Origin: Gnomoniopsis sp. IMI 355080
Taxonomy: Eukaryota; Ascomycota; Sordariomycetes; Diaporthales; Gnomoniaceae
DNA length: 64,000 nt
NCBI GenBank assembly: GCA_027946555.1
Contig: JAPEVC010000018.1
Location: 1-64,000 of the forward strand
Direction of reading: 5' to 3'
The notes beneath the pieces are model-generated. The model had not been told where the DNA came from. It searched no databases and saw only the letters and a list, made by a program, of their open reading frames with translations. A program made the position numbers and the translations under genes. Position 1 is the stretch's first letter, and every line of letters begins with the position of its first letter. Below are positions 35,612 through 47,570 of the stretch, piece by piece.

Positions 35612-36591
35612 TCAGTCAACCCAGCCCTTGAGGCGGTTGGCGACGTCAGAGACATACGAACTTTTCAGCATGCAGAGTCAGCCTTCCCATTTCTGAGGCT
35701 TCAAGTGGGAAATCTCAAGTCATGACTGATTAAAAATGTAATTTGACTTACCTGGTCCCGCTGCCGCCGCTGCTGAGGTCGCCTCTATTCACACCATTCA
35801 CGCCGCTGTTGTATGATCTTAGCGCGTAGTAAATCGTGTTCTCATCCAGAGACGCGCCGCCGTCCACGTTCTTGAAATGGTCGCTGCCGCACTGCACCAT
35901 TTCAATGACGGCCTCCTGTTTTTTTTGTGGATAGTCAGCTATCTATCGCTCTCTCACTCTCTCTTTCTCCCGTGCTTTTCTGTTAGCAGCTTGGTATATG
36001 GAACATACCCTAGACACTACCGCCTCACCAGCGTGGTTTGGGCATCCGGCGGCCTGCATCAGACCTGGCGTGTTTTGCCCGTCGACGGCGTTCTGGACGT
36101 TTACTCTACCGTGAGACTCTTGCATGATAATGGCGAGGATCACGCGGCTATCGATGCCGGTGTTGCCGGCTACTTGCAAGATGGCGGCGCGAATGTTGAC
36201 AATATCTTGTTCGTTATCGCCTACCGAACGCATCGATGCAGTGTTGCAGTTGAACTAGGTAGTGATTTTCTGGTCGTTAGATATGATGAACAGTACGAGG
36301 GCTAATGTGTGTATGTTTGCGTATAAGAGAAAAAAATAAAAGTGGGTAACGGCCGGGAAAAGATGGTGCTAGCTACTTAGGTATTTGTTAGATCATACCA
36401 CTTACCAGTTCGTCAAATGGCTTCCACTCGGACTGACGAGGGAAGTTCCATGCCGGACCACTGTACGCCTGCTTGGGACCGGGCGCACAACCGTCCATTG
36501 CGGCTACACCAGATGGGAAGCCAGCTGGTAGGCAGTATATCTGCCCAAGAAGAGCCACAATGGCCAAGATAAACAAGTGGATGGCATGCAT
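35612..36591 (-). CDS. Secreted lysozyme-fold (SLT/GH23-like) protein
   Basis: Four minus-strand exons: 36591-36406, 36254-36009, 35915-35752 and 35660-35612, joining in frame to 214 residues. Donors are GTAAGT, GTATGT and GTAAGT; the first two acceptors are TAG and CAG, the last is AAG with a CTGAC branch site about 15 bp before. The N-terminus is a signal peptide (MHAIHLFILAIVALLGQIYC). The domain has the lysozyme/lytic-transglycosylase order: ILAIIMQESHG with probable catalytic Glu108, NTPGLMQAAGCP (the GLMQ part resembles the SLT motif GLMQ), then NTIYYALRSYNSG (aromatic/Asn-rich block typical of the fold) and a final YVSDVANRLKGW. Cysteines suggest disulfides. Predicted to cleave peptidoglycan or a related glycan outside the cell; this is inference. 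The start could also be 27 codons upstream (36672), but the internal ATG gives the cleaner signal peptide. Confidence 0.85.
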
Positions 36592-38004
36592 CCTGGTTAT
36601 TTGGGATATTATGTGATGGGTGTGGGAGAGAGTTTGATAGAAGACAATTTGATAGAGTATAGTGGTAAGCAAGAGTCAGAGAAGGAAGAAGGGCCACTCC
36701 ACGTGTTGTTGGAATAGAGCGAGGGTAGGGAAGAAAAAGAAGAAGAAAATAAGGAAAGGAAGAGAAAAAAGACATTCTTGTGGCGCGGTGGCGCGCTTCT
36801 GAAAATTCATCCAGAGCTTGCAGTGTGCATTTACACATGCCTTTAGGAAACATCCCGATAATCACGCGGGTAATGATGGTCTCGACCGGCTCGTTGACCA
36901 TCAAGTCCTAGCATGTCCACTACCCGCTGACCTTCACATGCGCTTAGGGCTAAGCCATATAACGGGAGGGAACGTTGAGTCACCGTGTTATGCTCTCACA
37001 CATGAGGGTAGCCTTTGTAATCTGTCACTATGTACTGTAGAGCGAGAAACTTATGGGGGTTTCTTTGGGCAGGGGGTGATTGTGATTTCCCTAGTTGGTT
37101 ATTGGTGTAATGCTTAATGGCTCATATTCGAACTCCAGCAAGGCCACAAGTCTTGTAGTGTATTATCAAAATCAGCGGAGGTGTTAGGAGTGGTCCGTGA
37201 ACACATTGCAATATAGTATATATATGGAGCCCTTCGAGCCTGTATAAATAGGTGCCTAGCTGATTACTAGTTGCCCTGGAGGGCATGACGGTCGAGGATG
37301 GATTAGATACTAGTGTTTAGCCCTTGGCGTAACTCGATTGCTCATCACCACCCACCAGTGCTGTCAAAATATCAGATTCTGAAGCACCAAGATAGATTTC
37401 GAGTCTGGAGAGCTTAATAATTACTCGATACTTGCTTCCTGAGATTCTCGCGGGATGTCCACGGTGTCCGTCGTCTTCAGTTTTGGCGTAGGATAAGCGG
37501 GATCCTACATCTTACCTTTCCGGGTAATTTTGATCGACAATCACGCACGCCGTCTGCAGCTGTTGGTGCAAGCCCATGTAGTCTGGGGTCAACACAATGC
37601 CCTTGGGCGAACAGTAATCGACCTTGAAAAGCGGGCCCTCTTTCCCTACGCGACCTAATCACAGCACTCAGGCGAGATGACCTGGCCATGGGACCCACAT
37701 GTCAGACCCGATGAATCTCAAAAACAGCTGCGTCGTACTTGGGCGACCTTATTAGCAACTATTTGCTGACCGTGCCAAAACTCCGACTCGGTCAGGATGA
37801 TGACGCCAAACATCAACTGAATACCAACAGAAAGACATACACTGTGCTTTGAGGGTACGCCTCTGCTTTCGAGGTCTAGAATTTGGTCTTTTTTACTTGC
37901 TTCAAGCTTTGTCACATATAGTCTGCCCCGCCCCTTTTCTTCGCCACCCCACAACTTGCAGGCTGTACTTTGTTAAAGACCGTCAGCGCAGCGCATATAT
38001 CTCA
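36592..38004. other. Intergenic stretch between divergent genes
   Basis: Probably holds the promoters of the lysozyme-fold gene (-) and the Clr5 gene (+). A purine-rich run on the plus strand near 36,720-36,775 is a pyrimidine tract in the leader of the lysozyme-fold gene. No gene seen. Confidence 0.45.
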
Positions 38005-39788
38005 ATGATGAGCGAGACTCTGGAGCTTTGTCGACGGGGCACTCGAGAGGCGGGAAATTTCGGCTCTCGCCAAAGCAGAAATGAACCAGCGGCAACCCCA
38101 GACATGTGGCCTCATCATATAACGCAGATTAAGCGTCTTTACATCGAAGAAAACTCTTCTCTGGAGGAAGTCATGAATATCATGGCCAGAGACCACGATT
38201 TCCATGCAGGGTATGGAGCGGAAAACACACCCCAAACCCAGGTGGTTCGTCTTGCAATGGGGCTGAGACGTGTATATCTGCAGGAAAAAGTCTTACAAAT
38301 CACAGCTAAAGAAATGGGGCATCAACAAAAATATCCGTCTTGAACAAAAAGACATCTTACAGGCGTTACAGTTGATAAAGAAGGCTGAAAAGTCGGGCCT
38401 AGAGTTGGCTGACCAACGAGTAAAATTGGCCTCGGGACAAGTCGTCACCCTCAAGCGATTGGCAAGTCATCTGGGTAGAAAGAAGCTGGCAGTCGACAGC
38501 CAGTGGAAGAAGACGGATTCCGCGGCTGCTCGAGGTCATGCCGCTATGCCGCGTGTTATTGACGGACCAGACATCTTCCGCCTTCCGGAGCTCGTCTTTC
38601 TGGATGTGGCGAGATACGTTTCCGAAAAATTCAGTGTTGGGCCTGCTGTATTAAATCCAGAAATCAGAGGTCCCAGAGATCCACTCGCGATACAAGCACA
38701 CTCTACGATCGAGGACGCTGCTAATTTACTGGCCGATGGCAAGCTACAAGACGCCATTGTACAGCTCAGAGTCGCCCCCGAACGAATAAGGCGCCTACTA
38801 GGAACCGGAAATGTCGAGCCGCCCATGACCTTGTTTCTGATTTGGAAGACCATTGTGTCGCTCACAGCGTCTGCGAAGTGGGCCGGCTTAGACGTGGAAG
38901 ACACAGTCAAGTCGCTTGTGAGATATATCGCGTCAATATGCAGTACTGAGTTCTCGCTTTCGCCACAATTACGCCGAATTGTGACCACGCTGTCGAAAAT
39001 GAGCCAGATCGATGGATACGCGATGTTCAAAACAGCAGAACAGGGCATATCGTGCATGTTTGCTCAACAAGACCTTGCCCGTAAGTTCCTCCCGCAGCCA
39101 ATTCCTTGAGTACCTAGGTAGTAGCAGAGCTGTTTCATTCGAAGCTCTGTAGTATAGACTGCTGTTGATCTGTGTGCAAAGTCACGCTACTGTAAGGACC
39201 AGACCACGAAACGAACTCGGCACCCTGTGGTTGGGTCTTCAGCTTTACAAAGACTTTGCCATGTCCAGGACCTATCCTCTGTTTTCCCTTCCTTAAGCTG
39301 ATGGCAAGTGATCAGTCGGCATTCCAGGCTCTTTTCAGCAATCCGCTCGCAACTGGTACGCTAGCGAGAAGTGGATGGCAGACCTCGAACAAACCAATTG
39401 GGCGAATTGGGCGGCATGGGAGCAACTGGTTCAGCGCAAAGGTGCATCTGCGCCCGAAACGCTAGCGGCTTCCATGTACAGCATCCTCGTTCTCGAGAGG
39501 CAGAAACCGAGGAACCGAGGAGACTCGAGCAACAGAATTATCATGGCCGTCAAACAGACGTTAGACGCAATTGAAGATGACTCGGCGCTTGCTCGTGCAC
39601 ATAAAGAGCAGCATATGCAATGGGCGATGGCGAACATGCCTCGGGAGAACGAAAGCCCTGAAATGATTGAACTGTATATGCGGGAGGCTCGAGAGACTGC
39701 ATCAAGGCGAGAGCAGACAACTTTGTCCGAAATCACTGCGTGCCGGGCGTGGTTCGCAGAGGGGATGGCTGAATCCACTGAGATTTAG
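38005..39788 (+). CDS. Clr5-domain protein
   Basis: Exons 38005-38210, 38284-39080 and 39328-39788 join in frame to 487 residues. The 73-bp first intron splits the domain: WPHHITQIKRLYIEENSSLEEVMNIM-type text before it and KKSYKSQLKKWGINKNIR after it together make a Clr5 domain at about residues 35-85. This N-terminal domain of unknown function is common in filamentous ascomycetes. The middle and C-terminal parts are helical, without motifs I know, and include a conserved-looking WMADLEQTNWANWAAWEQL segment that only appears when the second intron is removed. The second intron (247 bp, GTAAGT...CAG) is long and contains TACCTAGGTA at 39111; other splice forms are possible. Two adjacent ATGs (38005, 38008) can serve as start. 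Possible regulatory role; nothing in the sequence proves it. Confidence 0.82.
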
Positions 39789-40355
39789 GTACACATGCGA
39801 AGAAAATAATAGATAATGAATAGTTCAGGTCAGCCTCTTTCACTGTGGTTAGACAGGAGGTGTAGCGTTTGGAAGTAGAGGGGAAAGTTACTGAGCCAGC
39901 GAAGTAGCCTTGTGGTTGGTTCTGAAGGGAGGAAGACGAGTATACTCTCGCAAACCGGGTGCAAGGAAGGAATCTGAAAGCCTCACACTCACTGGACATC
40001 TGTACGATTGCAACGGTCAGCCCACCCAAGTAGCTAGCCCGTCTGGGAGCGGACTTGAAGCGGCGTAGAAGTAGGCATGTCGTAACTTAAGGAATGAGTT
40101 ACGGGTGCGAGAGCAGACATCAAATTATCGGGCTTTAAGCAGCCTACAATTGTGGCCGAAGCGCATACAACATCGGGCATCCTAACAATGAACCCAAATC
40201 ATGGATTATCGCCACTAACTCCATTATCCAGGGTATTTCCTCCGGCCAAGCCAACCCCAAAGCAGACCAAAGTAGACGATACCAAACCAAGCCAACGCGC
40301 GAACGCCATGCCGGAATCCCGCGGTTTATGAACCTATGGAAGACTTTTCAGATCC
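39789..40355. other. 3' flank between convergent genes
   Basis: Lies between the stop of the Clr5 gene (+) and the stop of ALG13 (-). It should contain both 3' UTRs. Nothing else seen. Confidence 0.5.
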
Positions 40356-41199
40356 TCAGAGGTCGAAAAGATTGTCGATAAAATGCAAGCGGACGTCGTC
40401 GGAGACTGGCAGGCATGGCTCCTGAGGCGGGCGGAGATCATCCAGGCCTTGAGCCTTGATTACCGCCACAGCCTTGGGGACTGCCTCGTCCAGGTGGCTG
40501 CGCATACAAACGAAAAGCTTAGCCGAAATCCAGGAGAAGAGGGGTATGCTGCAGACGGATCGCCAAAAGTGGGCTGGCGGGTGAGGAAGGTGACTTACCC
40601 GAGGCGTCCCAGGATCACTGTCTCATGCTCCTTGGCCATCTCTTCAGCGAATACAGCCTGGTGGTTGTCCATCAGATTGGGATTTGCTACGATAACGTTG
40701 GCCACATTCGCCTCCCAGCAGTCGGCGATGGTACCCGTTCCTAGGCATGTACATTTAGTATACATTATGTCTTTCGACCGCAATATGAATAGATGGGTGT
40801 TGTGTATCGAGGAATAGAATGAGAGTGAGTGAGTGGACGACGGTCACAAGACTGATTAAAGATAGGCTCACCGGCGTGGCTGAACACAACACCTCCAGGG
40901 TGGACGCCAGCTAGACCGCGACACTTCTTCATCACCTCTTTCATGTTGGAGATGAAGCCCTCGAGCTCAATGTTCAGGTGCTCGTGCTGAATATTCACCA
41001 GCTTGTCGTGGAGTTCATCCTTGTAAGAGCCGCACTGTATTAGAACGTTCTCGAAGCCGGCGTCGCAGAGGGCGCGTATGAACTTTGGGGTTACGACTTC
41101 GTCCAGAAGCTCCTTAAACACCACAGTAGCACCCCCGGTGATGATGGCCATTCGGCCAGGCTGACCAGCGACAGACGGCATGTTGAGACGCAAGGGCAT
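40356..41199 (-). CDS. ALG13: UDP-GlcNAc transferase subunit ALG13
   Basis: Minus-strand exons 41199-40872, 40740-40599 and 40497-40356 join in frame to 203 residues (donors GTGAGC and GTAAGT, acceptors TAG and CAG). The text begins near the family's usual start (MAIITGGATVVFKELL), continues with FENVLIQCG, and across intron 1 gives FSHAGTGTIADCWEAN, which is the GT28 C-terminal-type nucleotide-binding signature of Alg13. It ends with a PKAVALIKAQG helix. Alg13 pairs with membrane-bound Alg14 on the cytosolic face of the ER to add the second GlcNAc to dolichol-linked oligosaccharide, an essential step of N-glycosylation. Starts at 41199, 41181 and 41151 are all in frame; the frame stays open upstream to 41316, so the N-terminus is uncertain. 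The gene is divergent from RSM24. Confidence 0.88.
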
Positions 41200-42157
41200 C
41201 CAGAATGTGCGCGGGAGACGATTGACGTTGTAATTGGGCGCAAAATGCCGATCCCAGTACTTTTTGAGGTAGCAAAGGATGGTAATGACGCGGAGGGGGT
41301 CCAGGACTCCAGGCAAACAATGTTGAACAAGGCGGAGACGACGGCCTCGATGATCTTCGGGATGACGTTGGAGGAGCCAATGAATTGGACTTGACCATCA
41401 GCCAAACCGAAGCAGAGGACGAGACCAACAACAGTTGAGCAGGCCGTGAGGGCCCAAGCGTCCCAGAGCTGGAGGGCCGTTGGTTGTAGTGAAAGTCAGT
41501 CTCGAGTTACGTAGATCGACCTGCTTTATCTTATAATGACTGATGAGGCCAGGGAAAACAATCAAATAAATCCGAAAATGAGACAAATTCCTTTTCAACG
41601 GCCTTCTTTGCTTTCCCAGAACTGTAAGATCTAAGGGGTATGGCTGATATGTGCTGGATTTGTAGAAAATAAGATCACCAATGAAGTTTTGAAGCAGCTA
41701 GACAAGTCATTGGCAATGAGCCTTGGGATGACGACCAGAAGAGTTTAACAGCTGAATGCTGTCAAACCAACACTTTGTCCAAGATGTGTGATGGGTGTTG
41801 ACATGTCTGAGGGATTGGATGGTGTATTCAGATACCTTGACATTGAAGAAGTTGGCAAACATCTTGGCAGAATAGGTGGTTCTTATCAGATCCTTATCGC
41901 GTGTAAGTGGGCACGGACCAGGTGGTGAGAGCAGAACAGAGGATGCCGAGGCCGGGACCGAAAGGACTGGACAATTGGAGGTAGACAGACTTGCTGACTA
42001 AGGCGTACGCCTGCGATACTTTTTTTTGGCAGTCCAGCTGCCTTTGGTGGATTGCATGCGGGTCCGACCAAAACTAAGCAGCTCCAAGACTTCTGCCACT
42101 CATCAATGCAGCCAATGCGCCCAAGGCTTTGACAGCCTCTCTTCAAGTACTTCCAAC
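41200..42157. promoter_or_regulatory. Divergent promoter region of ALG13 and RSM24
   Basis: About 960 bp between the two start codons. It should carry promoters and leaders of both genes. On the minus strand it also holds an exon-like hydrophobic segment (listed separately). Confidence 0.45.
41310..41473 (-). other. Unexplained exon-like hydrophobic reading segment
   Basis: Minus-strand reading from 41473, right after a CTCCAG acceptor-like site, gives LWDAWALTACSTVVGLVLCF followed by GLADGQVQFIGSSN and IIEAVVSALFNIVCL, with two hydrophobic stretches and good codon texture. A possible first exon lies upstream at about 41861 (MFANFFNVK then GTATCT). Downstream, the frame overlaps the ALG13 5' region in another frame. 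I do not recognise the family and could not complete a gene. It may be an overlapping small membrane protein, a remnant, or a chance frame. Confidence 0.3.
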
Positions 42158-43458
42158 ATGGCATCAGCCGCAAGGTCCCTGCGGCTGGTGTGTCGCAGCT
42201 GCAAGAGCGCAAGGCCCATTCCGACTGTCCATGCCGGGCCAAAGGTCTTCGTCGCGTGGAAGTCCGTAGCAAGCGGAGGCGGTGCAGTCAAGGAGTCACT
42301 CGTGAAGCTGGACGATGGCCCGAAGCCCAGCCCATACGACCACTGGGAGGAAGAAGACAAGGCCCGGGATGCCAAGTACCGCTTCATGAGCCCAAGCTCC
42401 ATCGCGAAGGACATCATGCGCAATGACTCCGACGACGTGGGCCGCCAGGCGATTAATGCTGTCGACTTTCCCTTGATTGAATGGAAGCTTTCGAAGGAGC
42501 AGGAAGAATTGCGAGACTTGGCACGCCCCTACAACAGGCCGGTCATTCCACAAAGGGACCACTTCTGGGACGAGGACGAGGTGGACAACGACCTTATCAC
42601 CAACAACAACGACGACGAGTTCGATGAGAACGACATGACCGACATTGCACATGCCAAGTTGGAGGAGATGCGGGAGCAGAGAGCCTATGCGCGGCTAGCA
42701 ATTTGGGAGATGCCGCTGCTAGCAAGTGAGTGCTACTTGGATTTTGGCACATGGAGGGGCTCTTGCGGAGCGACTGCATGGCTAACGAATATGCTCCAGA
42801 GTTTGCGAAACCTTTCAGCCCTCCTTCCGCTGATCAGCCCTTGCGATTCCGGTATACGTCATATATGGGCGAAGTCCATCCCGCCGAGAAGAAAGTCGTC
42901 GTCGAGTTCAGTCCCGCAGACTTTGGCCTTACGGACCAACAGCAGCTGAAGTTGAAGAAGTTGGCTGGCGCGCGCTACAACCCAAAGAAAGACATCATTA
43001 AAATGAGCTGCGAGTCGTTTGAGCACCAGGCTCAGAATAAACGCTATTTGGCAGAGACGGTGGAGCAGTTGATTGCTGAGGCAAGGGTAAGGTCGCATTC
43101 TTCTCCATTGATGAAGGCATACGTGGACAGACGAGAGACAGCGTGCTGACAGGAGCTCCATTGATAGGATCCAACCGACACGTTCGATGACGTTCCGCTT
43201 GATCTGCGGCACTACAAGATCAAGGCCAAGCCAAAATTCCCCAAAGAGTGGCGCATGTCAGAGGAACGGATGCAGGCAATTGTCTCATACCGCGAGGAGA
43301 CCAAGCGACTTCAGGCGGCGAAGAAGGCAGAGGGCAAGTTAATCGACGGCTTGAAGGTGATCGAGAAGGCGCACGCTTCCCGGACAGTGAAGGAGCCGGT
43401 TCCTCTCTTAGTAGCAGCGTCATCCAGGCAACGCCCACGCGCGGGAGCTCGCTACTAA
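42158..43458 (+). CDS. RSM24: Mitochondrial small-subunit ribosomal protein S24/mS35
   Basis: Exons 42158-42725, 42800-43086 and 43168-43458 join in frame to 381 residues (donors GTGAGT, GTAAGG; acceptors CAG, TAG). The N-terminus is basic and acid-free (MASAARSLRLVCRSCKSARP), as expected of a mitochondrial presequence. The core has the family's conserved RFRYTSYMGEVHPAEKKVVVEF and LAGARYNPKKDIIKMSCE, which I recognise from fungal 37S ribosomal protein S24 (mS35). An acidic Asn/Asp-rich insert sits at about residues 135-160. A structural part of the mitochondrial small ribosomal subunit. Upstream in-frame sequence is open to 42026, but the ATG at 42158 gives the presequence. Confidence 0.88.
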
Positions 43459-44253
43459 GAGTGTTGCGCTAGGAGACCTGCATTTTCCATGCGGCTTACA
43501 GGGCAAGATCCTCTCAGGAATTGTCGAAACGAAGTTGCGGATGTAGGAGTAATAAGCCCGCGCACTGCGAGAGCTTGAACCAGCCCGACGGCCGTTGAAA
43601 GGTGTCAAGTAACACCGCTGAACGGAAGTCAAGTCAGACAACCTTGACTATGTTCCGTCTGCACACAAAAGGCGTATAATCGCCCAGAATATGTTACGAT
43701 AACACCAATGCCGTGGTGACACAAGTCCCAACCAAACCGGACATGAAGCCTGGTGAGATAGTCCTACACAAAATCTTACGATGAACCAGTCCCCCAATGC
43801 TAGGATTCATTCAATGCTATTGGGACATGTATGGCAACATTGACAACAGTCTTGTTTCGGGCCAAGGTCTTCTTCTATTTATTTGCACTGCACCAAGGCT
43901 GCTTCTCAGCCTGTGGGATTCGATTATTTGTATTTGAGACTAGGGCTGATGTTGCTCCTGAAGCACTCGCTACCATCTCTCACAAGGACGCTCTTTCCAC
44001 CGACTCTCAGTGTTACCAATAGACCACAGGCACACGACTGCGGCTGAGATAATGTTGGCATTCACTGACACTCGCAGCCATCGCATTCTACGAGAGTCGA
44101 GACTCTTTGCATGTAGTCACTTTCGAGGCACCTTTGATCTGTCTGATACGGCCAGACATCTCCAGAACAAGATAGCGCACAAAGAGCTATGGTCTTCTTA
44201 TGAGCGTCTTCAATAAGGCGCCTCCGGTAGGCTCTGACCTGAGACGACGGTCG
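43459..44253. other. 3' flank between convergent genes
   Basis: Lies between the stop of RSM24 (+) and the stop of the PLC-like gene (-). No coding signal recognised. Confidence 0.5.
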
Positions 44254-45255
44254 TTATATACCATTCAACGCTGACTCAGCTGCCATCGCGTCCCCCTTGT
44301 CGATGTAATCCAGCTGAAGATGGTCTCATTAGCGCACGCAAACGTATGTCTCATAGATGTGTAGCATAGGGCGCACTTACCAGGACAACATTCGGCTCAC
44401 GTCCGTAAAGGCCCTTACAAACAGACGACTGAGCTACAATGGACGCTGGCGAGTTTGTCGCACCTGCAGAGCCCTCATCAGGGATCTGGATACCGAGGAA
44501 CTCGAGGTGCATCATATGGTTGACGAGTCCCATCCGGCCATCCGCGCTGGCACCAGCTGGCCTGTCGATAGTACAGTCCGTGAAATTGTGGCTGGCCACG
44601 GTCTCGTTATAGGGCGTCTCGAAGTAGTAGGCGAATTCGTCCAGAATGTATGGGACTTGCACGGTGTTGGCGTGATAGTCTGTGACCTTTCAGTCAGTAA
44701 GACCGCACTCATCAAAGAGATCGACATCCACTTACCCATCCATACGACCAGCCTGGTCCCATTGTCGATCATCGTTTGCAGCGTAGGCCACTGATCAAGT
44801 GCCAGTGTACCATTCGGCGCGAACACATACTCTACCAGTCCAGCCGCCTCGAACACACTTGCAAAATCGGTTACGGGAATGCCATCGCCATTCGTCAACA
44901 ACAGGCTTACGACCTCGTTGGGGTTTCCATCCAGGAAGGCCTTGACAGGCGCCAGAAACGCTGACAGCGGACCCGCGTTCAGCTCGAGGCAGCTGGTATG
45001 GCACATCTGGATGTGTCCATCTAGATTGTGTGCCTGTGCCTGCAGAAAGCGCACGCCAAGCGCGAGCTGTTCCGAGACGTTGATGTTCTGGTTCTGGGTT
45101 ATGAAAGGGCCGAAGAAGGCTGAGTCGTGGGCGCCCACAAAAGTCACACTACTATATAAGCGAGAGCAGAGCGCGTCTTTTCCGTTGCAGGCGGCGTGGA
45201 CCACCGTCGCGATGCCTAGAATGCTTGTGAAGAGGTGAGTCCCCATCGAGCGCAT
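44254..45255 (-). CDS. Secreted PLC-like phosphodiesterase
   Basis: Minus-strand exons 45255-44736, 44679-44381 and 44313-44254 join in frame to 292 residues (donors GTAAGT twice, acceptors CAG). The signal peptide is at the N-terminus (MGTHLFTSILGIATVVHA, with two possible start ATGs three codons apart). The PLC-like TIM-barrel signature is present: VTFVGAHDSAF with likely catalytic His43, and GHIQMCHTSC with likely second catalytic His86. WPTLQTMIDNGTRLVVWMG follows, and DYHANTVQVPYILDEFAYYFETPYN after intron 1. Fungal members lack the C2/EF-hand parts of true phospholipases C and act outside the cell or at the surface; substrate unknown, possibly phosphoinositide-type lipids or GPI anchors. 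The last exon is only 20 codons. Confidence 0.87.
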
Positions 45256-46620
45256 CTTGTCAGTCGTTTCAGATCTGGGGCATCAGAGGACCCGTGGCGA
45301 ATGTGATATGGAGGTATCTGAGTGATTCTGGGCAAGATAGCAACGCAAAGCAAACAGCGGTACGAGGCGCGATGAACGCGCGCCTGGCTTCATTCAACTA
45401 CGGCAGCATCATGCTATGTTTATACATGTTCAAAACGGCAGCGACGATCGAGGGACGCTTCACGCGCAGCAGACAAGAGGCCATCACCAACCACATGCAT
45501 TCCCCACGCGCGCAAAATGCATCAGACCTCACAGCTCGTGAATACAAGCTCGCCTCCAAGTGGCTCAATTCTTCAACATGCCAAGGCATCATACTGTCCA
45601 TTATACAACATCATTTGAGCAGAACAGTCTTGTCTTAATTTCCTCTTTCCGTCAGCCAAGGCAATAGGCGCTTTGGTCGCCTGGCCCGCTTCATACATAG
45701 TATTTGGGGTGTGCAGCGCGTGTGACCTGGGCGTGTGATTGCGCGTATCTACAGCGCCATTGGCTGTGGCAGCCGACCATTGAACACTGTTACCTTACCT
45801 TTCGGACCGAAAAGATTACCAGAGTAGCGACAAAGTCACTTATTAGCCTGGTCTGTATCCCGTACTGTCTGCTCATCTCATGGTCCCTTTTCTTGATATC
45901 TTGTGTTAGTCGTCTTGCCCACTGAATATTCAATAGCGTCGGACCGGCCGGACGCCGAGGGCAAAGGCGCTTGTTCCGCGATCGGGGCTACTGAAAATGC
46001 TACCTATACTGTGGCTTGCTTCTTGCTACGACAATTTCGGTTTGTGCAACCGAGTGCGAATGGCGCCCAACCAGGCTTCCTTCGAAGGGTCCGTGATGAT
46101 CAGACTGTCCACGTACGTGAGGCAGAAGGCCAGGTGCTAAGTCCAGGTGGGCAATCGAACAGCAAGTACGTGGCTCATGAACCTAGGTAGACAAGGCTCC
46201 ACCTCTTGCGTAACCCTGCCGTCGGGATAATCGGGATACCTACCTAGGTAATCCCCCAGGGTCCCTTCGGGGCGCTAGTAGCGCCCTGGGAGGGATGAAT
46301 ACTAGTATCGAGCTCCCATGCGCAAAGCGCAAGCAACTTTGGTGGCTGGTCGCTAACGTTCGTCTAATATCCAGCCAAGACCAGGGCGAAAAAGGGGCTT
46401 CTGGGCGGTGCATTGTTTCTTGTTCTCGAAATAGAAAGGCTTGGGAAACTTGGTCGTCGCGTGGCATCCTATGGTTCAACCGACCGCCAGTGTGTGTTTG
46501 TTTAAACGCATAGTGTGGGATACGAGGCGTCTGTTGAGGCAGAGTAAGGGTGATGAGCGCTTCAGGAGGTTTAGACGAGACGCGCGCGGGTCTTAGTAAG
46601 CCTTCAACGACATGCCATCA

Positions 46621-46751
46621 TCCATTCGACGCTCTATTCTACTGTGCAGTGCCAGGACAAGCCTTCTTCACGGTTCCAGGGACGAGATCTACGCATCCAG
46701 CCGCACTCATCTGAACTAGCAGCCCTATTTGCTCTACATGCGTCGAATGGA
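46621..46751. repeat. 12-bp inverted repeat pair, 107-bp spacer
   Basis: TCCATTCGACGC at 46621-46632 and its exact reverse complement at 46740-46751. No target-site duplication is evident, so a MITE is not shown. Confidence 0.6.
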
Positions 46752-47570
46752 CGTCCACATGCATAAGATGTTCGGTTCTCATCTGCGGTTGAAACCACGC
46801 CTAACTGTTAACAGAATGGCTGGCGGACACAAATGAAGCTCATCGGACCACTTTTGCTTTTAGCATCAGACGGCGCCCCAGAGAGACGTGTACCTGGGGT
46901 CGCGATAGACTGGATGGCGTTGCAGGGGGCCTGTCCCGTAGGCAAGAAAAACATGGCGTTGCTCGTGGCCCAGCGCGCCTCACGCGCATCGCTCTCTGCT
47001 TTAGGTATGAGAACATCTCGCTGTTGAACATGGCACTGGAAAACTCTGCTATTTTTGTGACAGCGCAGCCGGCGTCTTTCTAGCTCATGAGCTAAGGCGC
47101 CACACAGTTCCATTCACATGCGGCACCAAATATCTCTGCCGCGGTCCAGGGTTGCGACGGCGAGCTTGGTTCGATCAAAGGGTTCAGCAGTTTGCAACTT
47201 GATGTGCCGTCGGATAAAAAAAGAATACCTTGCAATTGTATCTCAGACCGAGCCGATTTCAGTTGCCACGAAATGATCCACGCATCACGCACAACTGGGG
47301 CGAAAGTGTGTGTACCCGCGCGAGGAGTGCCGTGGATTGGGCCATGGCCTCTCGTACATAATGTTTCGTATACACAAAGACGCAACACTCGCAACGTCAT
47401 AGCAGTGAGATAAACAGGATTTGTCTCGTTACAGCTGCTTCAATAACAATCGATAAACCGGGATAAACATTCATCACCAAGACGAAATAAGCTTCCCGGT
47501 GAGGCCGGCTTGATACTACTCTTATCCCAGGGCTTTGGTAGTCTTGCCATGGCCGTTGATATGACGGATG

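Noticed and set aside
46270..46286. GGGCGCT-AGT-AGCGCCC hairpin as a terminator
   Set aside because: Rho-independent terminators do not apply in a nuclear fungal genome, and it lies far from any gene end.
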